Below, piece by piece: positions 59,952 to 64,000 of a stretch of DNA of 64,000 nucleotides. The stretch is taken from contig NZ_QZXA01000005.1 in the NCBI RefSeq assembly GCF_003601985.1, forward strand, positions 310,001 to 374,000. Reading direction: 5' to 3'. The position numbers were made by a program, and so were the translations under genes. The stretch comes from Mesorhizobium jarvisii (GTDB lineage: Bacteria > Pseudomonadota > Alphaproteobacteria > Rhizobiales > Rhizobiaceae). The notes beneath the pieces are model-generated. The model had not been told where the DNA came from. It made no database searches and saw only the letters and a list, made by a program, of their open reading frames with translations. Every line of letters starts with the position of its first letter. Position 1 is the stretch's first letter.

Positions 59952-60713
59952 ATGAACCCGAACGGCCAGATCGCAATCGTCACCGGCGGCGGCTCCGGGC
60001 TTGGCGAGGCAACGGCGCGTGCCCTTGCCGCCAAGGGTGCCCGCGTCGCCATCTTCGATGTCGGCATCGACCGCGCCGCCAAGGTCGCGGCCGAAATCGG
60101 CGGCATTGCCGTGCAATGCGACGTCAGCAGCGCCGACAGTGGCGCCGCCGCCGTCGCCGAGACGGCGAGCAAGCTTGGCGAGCCGCGCCTCCTGGTCAAT
60201 TGCGCCGGCATCGCCATTGGTATGAAGACCATCGGCAAGGACGGGCCGCACCCGCTCGATCAATACCGCAAGGTGATCGAGGTCAATCTGATCGGCACAT
60301 TCAACATGGTCCGCCTGGTCGCCGACCGCGCCGCCAGGCTCGAGCCGCTGCAGGGCGGCGAACGTGGCGTCATCGTCAACACCGCTTCGGTCGCCGCCTA
60401 TGACGGCCAGATCGGCCAGGCCGCCTATTCCGCTTCGAAGGGCGGCGTGGTCGGCATGACCCTGCCGGTGGCGCGCGACCTCGCCCGTTCCGGCATCCGC
60501 GTCTGCACCATCGCACCCGGCATCTTCAAGACACCGATGATGGCCGGCATGCCGCAGGAGGTGCAGGATTCGCTCGGCGCCGCCGTGCCCTTCCCGTCCC
60601 GCCTCGGCGAACCGTCCGAATATGCCGCACTTGCCCTGCACGTCATCGAAAACCAGATGCTGAACGGCGAAACCATCCGCCTCGACGGCGCCATCCGCAT
60701 GGCGCCGAAGTAG
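59952..60713 (+). CDS. Short-chain dehydrogenase, 3-hydroxyacyl-CoA dehydrogenase type
   Basis: 253 aa SDR. Cofactor motif [13 protein letters not shown] (about 12-24), acidic residue in IFDVGID after strand 2 favouring [11 protein letters not shown], catalytic Ser in [11 protein letters not shown], and YSASK with Y159 and K163. [20 protein letters not shown] and the C-terminus resemble the type II 3-hydroxyacyl-CoA dehydrogenase (HSD17B10) group. Likely role in fatty-acid or branched-chain degradation. GGGAGAGG lies ten bases before the ATG. Followed by a hairpin at 60731-60778. Confidence 0.9.
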   Translation: MNPNGQIAIVTGGGSGLGEATARALAAKGARVAIFDVGIDRAAKVAAEIGGIAVQCDVSSADSGAAAVAETASKLGEPRLLVNCAGIAIGMKTIGKDGPHPLDQYRKVIEVNLIGTFNMVRLVADRAARLEPLQGGERGVIVNTASVAAYDGQIGQAAYSASKGGVVGMTLPVARDLARSGIRVCTIAPGIFKTPMMAGMPQEVQDSLGAAVPFPSRLGEPSEYAALALHVIENQMLNGETIRLDGAIRMAPK

Positions 60714-60730
60714 TATAAGTCCAGAAGTGC

Positions 60731-60778
60731 GATGCGGTTTTGGGCGGCTTGCATAGAACGCTTGCCAAAACCGGCATC
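60731..60778. repeat. Palindrome between the SDR and heme-related genes
   Basis: GATGCGGTTTTGG (60731-60743) and CCAAAACC-G-GCATC (60765-60778) form a stem with one unpaired base. The inner sequence GCGGCTTGC/GCTTG allows further pairing. It resembles other rhizobial intergenic palindromes and may also end the upstream transcript. Confidence 0.65.
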
Positions 60779-60826
60779 ATCGTCTGATAAGTGGAATATG
60801 AAAATCAACTTAGCAGGACGAGACCC

Positions 60827-61606
60827 TTGGACGATCAAAAGAAGGACGTGATCCGCGAGACCGACGCCGAGGCGATCCGCTTGGCGAAGACGCTCCTGCG
60901 CAGCGCCCGCTTCGGCGCCCTCGCGGTGCTGGAGCCGCAGACCGGGTCGCCGCTGGCGAGCCGGGTTGGTGTTGCCACCGATATCGACGGCGCGCCGCTG
61001 ATCCTGGTCTCGATGCTCTCGGCGCACACGCCCGCCATGCTTGCCGATCCACGCTGTTCCCTGCTGCTCGGCGAGCCCGGCAAGGGCGACCCGCTGGCAT
61101 ATCCGCGGCTGACGCTGATCTGCCAGGCGTCGCGGCTCGAGCGTGGCTCTGACACGCACGCCCGCGCCGAGCGCCGCTATCTCAACCGCAATCCCAAGGC
61201 GAGCCTCTATGCCGGGCTCGGCGACTTCTCGATCTTTCGCCTCGAGCCCCAGCGCGCCAGCCTCAATGGCGGTTTCGGCAAGGCCTATCTGCTCGATCGC
61301 TCCGATCTCGTCACCGTCGGACCCATCGTCCAAGAGCTTGCGGCGGGCGAACAATCCGCCGTCGAGCACATGAACGCGGACCATCTGGACGCGGTCGCCG
61401 TTTACGCGCATCATTACGCCGGGGCATCTGGCGACGGCTGGAGCATTGCCGGTTTGGACGTTGATGGCATGGATCTGGTGTCGGGAGACAATGTTTGCCG
61501 TGTATTCTTCCCACAACCGCTGGTATCAGCGCGGGAATTGCGACCCGTTCTGGTCGAAATGGCCAGGGGCGGCCGGGCGGCCGGGCAGGCAAATAATGAA
61601 ACTTAA
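60827..61606 (+). CDS. HugZ-like heme-utilization/FMN-binding split-barrel protein
   Basis: 259 aa if started at the TTG at 60827 (AGGA eight bases upstream); a GTG at 60791 would add 12 residues. The N-terminal split barrel of the pyridoxamine-phosphate-oxidase type contains LLRSARFGALAVLEPQTGSP and VGVATDIDGAPLILVSMLSA. The C-terminal DUF2470 domain contains SAVEHMNADHLDAVAVYAHH. This two-domain layout is that of HugZ-type heme oxygenases of proteobacteria, but many members are uncharacterised. Possible role in heme iron release. Confidence 0.85.
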   Translation: MDDQKKDVIRETDAEAIRLAKTLLRSARFGALAVLEPQTGSPLASRVGVATDIDGAPLILVSMLSAHTPAMLADPRCSLLLGEPGKGDPLAYPRLTLICQASRLERGSDTHARAERRYLNRNPKASLYAGLGDFSIFRLEPQRASLNGGFGKAYLLDRSDLVTVGPIVQELAAGEQSAVEHMNADHLDAVAVYAHHYAGASGDGWSIAGLDVDGMDLVSGDNVCRVFFPQPLVSARELRPVLVEMARGGRAAGQANNET

Positions 61607-61611
61607 TTGCA

Positions 61612-61667
61612 TTTGATCAAAAGCAACACTTGAGATTTGAAAGAAATGTTCTACCCTCCAGAGAGGG
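61612..61667. promoter_or_regulatory. Palindromes upstream of the NolR-like gene
   Basis: TTTGATCAAA (61612-61621) is a perfect 10-base palindrome, and CCCTC-CAGA-GAGGG (61654-61667) a short hairpin, in an AT-rich promoter region of 131 bp. They are possible operator sites, for example for autoregulation by the ArsR-type product. Confidence 0.4.
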
Positions 61668-61737
61668 CGCTGACTCGTCGGTGGCCTTTCGCAAGTGAAT
61701 TTATGGATTCAGGCACCATTGCCCCCATGGCGCCTCG

Positions 61738-62106
61738 ATGAGCAAACAGCATGGGGCATTCATGGTCTCGACAAAGCTAATCGCAAACGCCGAATCTGCT
61801 GCCGAATTTTTGATGCTCATGGGCAACGAAAAGCGGCTGTTGATTATGAGCTATCTGATCGACGGTGAAATGTCGGTCGGCGCCATCGCCGACAAGGTGA
61901 TGCTCAGCCAATCCGCGCTCTCGCAGCATCTGGCCAAGCTGCGGGCGCTTGACCTCGTGGAAACCCGCCGCGACCGTCAGATGATCTACTACTCCTGCAA
62001 ATCCGACGCGGTGCGCGAACTGCTTGTCGTGCTGGATGGTATTTTCGGCACCGGCAAGGAGGACCTGTCCCAGATGGCGCAGAGATTGCGCCGCGCCGGG
62101 ACTTGA
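61738..62106 (+). CDS. ArsR-family regulator resembling NolR
   Basis: 122 aa winged-helix regulator. The segment AAEFLMLMGNEKRLLIMSYL, DGEMSVGAIADKVMLSQSAL and SQHLAKLRALDLVETRRDRQ closely follows rhizobial NolR as I remember it, including the recognition helix with LSQSALSQHL and the IYYS strand. There are no metal-binding Cys, unlike ArsR/SmtB sensors. NolR represses nod genes and acts as a global regulator in Sinorhizobium. An internal ATG at 61762 could be the true start. Orthology is likely but not proven. Confidence 0.88.
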   Translation: MSKQHGAFMVSTKLIANAESAAEFLMLMGNEKRLLIMSYLIDGEMSVGAIADKVMLSQSALSQHLAKLRALDLVETRRDRQMIYYSCKSDAVRELLVVLDGIFGTGKEDLSQMAQRLRRAGT

Positions 62107-62209
62107 CCGGACGCTCCTGCGCCCGCTTACCTCGCTGACGATTTCCGGAGCGTGGCTTGTGCGTCTCTCCCGACGCGCGGACCACGCTCTCGATATTTGA
62201 GCGCAGGAC

Positions 62210-63007
62210 ATGGACCCAATCCGCATCGACGACCCACGGGATTCGCGCGTCGCCGCCTATCTCGATATCCGCGAGCGCGATCTTGCCGGCCGGCAAGGCC
62301 GTTTCGTCGCCGAAGGCAAAGTGGTCCTCGACCTGCTTCTGTCGTCCGGCCGCTTCGGCGCCGAATCCATTCTTGTCCTGGAAAACCGGCTCGACGGCCT
62401 GGAGGACATCCTGCACAAGGCGCCGGCGGACCTGCCGGTCTACATCGTCACCAGCGCGGTGATGGATGCGATCGCCGGCTTCCACATGCATCGCGGCATC
62501 CTGGCCATCGGCCGCAAGGAGACGCCGCAAGCGGTCGGACCGTTGCTGGATGCCCTGTCCGGCCAGGCCCTGGTGGTGGTGCTCGTCGGCATCGCCAACC
62601 ACGACAATATGGGCTCGATCTTCCGCAACGCCGCCGCCTTCGGCGCCGATGCGGTGCTGATGGATGCGACATGCTGCGATCCGCTTTACCGCAAGGCGAT
62701 CCGTGTTTCCGTCGGCGCCGCGCTCAAGATCCCGTTTGCATCCTTCACCGACACGTCAGGCTTTACGGCGACGCTCGCCGAACGGGGTTTTGAACAATTC
62801 GCCCTATCGCCGCGCGGAAATACCGACATACGCGACGCAAGGCCGGCCCAGCGCCTGGCGCTCTATCTCGGCACCGAGGGCGAAGGCCTGCCAGAAAGCC
62901 TGCTGGCGCGCCTGCAAACCGTGCGGATCACCATGTCGAAAGGCTTCGACAGCCTGAATGTCGCCGCTGCGTCAGCCATTGCCCTGCATCACTTCTCGCA
63001 TCGTTGA
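62210..63007 (+). CDS. TrmH/SpoU-family RNA 2'-O-methyltransferase
   Basis: 265 aa SPOUT methyltransferase. N-terminal substrate-binding domain (FVAEGKVVLDLLLSSGRFGA), then the knotted SAM-binding core: motif 1 VGIANHDNMGSIFRNAAAFG, motif 2 LYLGTEGEGLPESLL and motif 3 MSKGFDSLNVAAASAIALHH. It methylates a ribose in tRNA or rRNA; the target nucleotide cannot be told from sequence. AGGAC lies just before the start. Confidence 0.93.
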   Translation: MDPIRIDDPRDSRVAAYLDIRERDLAGRQGRFVAEGKVVLDLLLSSGRFGAESILVLENRLDGLEDILHKAPADLPVYIVTSAVMDAIAGFHMHRGILAIGRKETPQAVGPLLDALSGQALVVVLVGIANHDNMGSIFRNAAAFGADAVLMDATCCDPLYRKAIRVSVGAALKIPFASFTDTSGFTATLAERGFEQFALSPRGNTDIRDARPAQRLALYLGTEGEGLPESLLARLQTVRITMSKGFDSLNVAAASAIALHHFSHR

Positions 63008-63035
63008 GCAAGGGCGGCGGCGGGGCACCGCCGTT

Positions 63036-64000
63036 TCAGTTCGCGTCCGCCTTCTGCAAGGCCCGCACGCGGTCGGCGAGGCTGCGATCGCCGCCGTTGG
63101 ATCGGCTGTCCTGTGGTGCCGCCAGCGCCTTGGCGATCGGGGAATCAGGCCCCTCGAGCTTGGCCGTCAGGTGGACGACTTCAGCCGCCAGCTCGTTCAT
63201 CTGCTCGCGCAGCGCGGCACTGGCATTCGCCGTGCCGGACGATGCCGCGGCGCCGAGATCCGCCTTGAGCCGCTTGTTCTCGCGCGCCAGTGCCGTCAGC
63301 CTGGCCTCCAGCCGCTCGCGGTCGCTATCGAGCTTGGCGATCGCCTGGTCCAGATCATCGCGCTGTTTGGCATCGTCATGCCTGCCCGCTTCATCCGGCT
63401 TGCCGACCAGCCGCAAGGCCGGTGCGCCATCCTCCGCCTTCGCCTTTTCGCGCAGCCGCGCCAGCTCCTTTTCGCGGCGGTCGAGCTTGTCCTCGCGATC
63501 GGCGAGCGTCGCCAGCAGCCGTTCGACCTTCTTGTCGAGTTCGGCCACCCTTTTCTTCTCCGCCTTCAGCGCGTCGCGCGCGGCCTTGCTTTCGGCCGCG
63601 ATCTCCTGCTGACGCCGGTCCGCTTCCTTGCGCTGGCCGCGCAGCAGCGCGATATCGCTGGCCAGCTTCTGCAATTCGGACTCCCGCGCCACGAGCTCGA
63701 TCTGGCGGCTGGAGGAGGAAAAACTGGCATCGTCATACATGTGCTCCAGCTTTTCGAGCTCAAGCGCCCGCTTCTCCAGCTTGCGTTCGGTTTCCTTGAG
63801 CAGCTCCGAAAGCCGGTGCAGTTCCTCTTCGCGCTGCCGCAGCGCCTCGTTCTTGGCGCCGAGTTCGGCAAGTGCGTGGTTCTTGTCCGTGCGCTCGATC
63901 GCCAACCCCTTCAACGCCTCGTGGCCACGACTGATCTCGACGAGCTGTTCGGCCGCTTTCTCGCGCAGCGCCTTGACGTTCATTTCGAGGCGGCGGTTTG
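63036..64000 (-). CDS. Coiled-coil protein, 5' end cut by window
   Basis: At least 315 residues of nearly continuous coiled coil, rich in Glu, Lys, Arg and Leu (for example LRQREEELHRLSELLKETER and VAELDKKVERLLATLADRED), with a short low-complexity break near GKPDEAGRHDD. The frame stays open past the ATG at 63983 to the window edge (residues NRRLE), so that Met is probably internal and the gene extends beyond. No function can be given; an upstream membrane segment is possible. Convergent with the RNA methyltransferase. Confidence 0.78.
   Translation of the reverse strand, partial: NRRLEMNVKALREKAAEQLVEISRGHEALKGLAIERTDKNHALAELGAKNEALRQREEELHRLSELLKETERKLEKRALELEKLEHMYDDASFSSSSRQIELVARESELQKLASDIALLRGQRKEADRRQQEIAAESKAARDALKAEKKRVAELDKKVERLLATLADREDKLDRREKELARLREKAKAEDGAPALRLVGKPDEAGRHDDAKQRDDLDQAIAKLDSDRERLEARLTALARENKRLKADLGAAASSGTANASAALREQMNELAAEVVHLTAKLEGPDSPIAKALAAPQDSRSNGGDRSLADRVRALQKADAN

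Noticed and set aside
1..64000. Prophage, insertion sequence, integrase, CRISPR array or defence island
   Set aside because: No transposase, integrase, phage structural gene, direct-repeat array or known defence gene was found; composition looks uniform by eye.

Overview
The window is a GC-rich chromosomal segment from an alphaproteobacterium of the order Rhizobiales, most likely Mesorhizobium or a close relative. This rests on a fused trpE(G) gene behind a Trp-rich leader peptide, a choXWV-type choline transporter, a NolR-like ArsR-family regulator, MoxR/DUF58/DUF4159 genes beside a CCA-adding enzyme, and several short palindromic intergenic elements of the rhizobial kind. Genes are densely packed, many with ATGA stop/start overlaps. 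I saw no rRNA, tRNA, CRISPR array, phage or transposase genes. It reads as core chromosome, not an island.

Layout. 1-3.6 kb: the end of a secreted subtilisin-like protease, then a leftward operon (DUF1285, CoA-pyrophosphatase NUDIX, CCA tRNA nucleotidyltransferase). 3.7-10.6 kb: a rightward, translationally coupled MoxR ATPase / DUF58 / BatA-DUF4159 / VWA-like membrane-protein operon. 10.6-12.3 kb: a palindromic element, clpS and three small leftward genes. 12.6-14.7 kb: a response regulator and sensor kinase. 14.7-17.9 kb: the leftward choline ABC transporter with a terminator between choX and choW. 18.1-21.1 kb: thymidine kinase, an EamA exporter with a divergent LysR regulator, and a cytochrome c.

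21.4-28.2 kb holds the least explained block: five rightward genes encoding a coiled-coil protein, an unknown protein, an AAA+ ATPase with a long N-terminal extension, another unknown protein and a DUF2333 membrane protein. They are separated by hairpins, one of which covers a ribosome binding site. This is the best candidate for an undescribed multi-protein machine.

28.5-41.3 kb is mainly metabolic: fhs, a cysteine hydrolase with a divergent GlxA-type regulator, a hexapeptide acetyltransferase, a DUF4126 protein overlapping a flavoprotein disulfide reductase, an MFS exporter, an AspA/AstE-like deacylase, a PEP mutase/isocitrate lyase-family enzyme, and the trpL-trpE(G)-CDF transporter unit with a complete attenuator. 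41.3-48.1 kb: a 180 bp repeat element, a duplicated-domain secreted protein, DsrE, SDR and monooxygenase genes, an AbrB-family protein, and a LysR/MFS divergent pair.

48.1-52.6 kb: a leftward ATP-grasp ligase / esterase / frameshifted NTF2-like unit, divergent from leuA, which is preceded by a leader peptide carrying four consecutive Leu codons and followed by a strong terminator. 52.8-64 kb: a TTG-initiated TPR membrane protein, hydrolases, NUDIX, glutathionyl-hydroquinone reductase, GNAT, SDR, a HugZ-like heme protein, the NolR-like regulator, a SpoU RNA methyltransferase, and a coiled-coil protein cut by the window end. All functional names come from motif reading and memory of families; no database search was possible.
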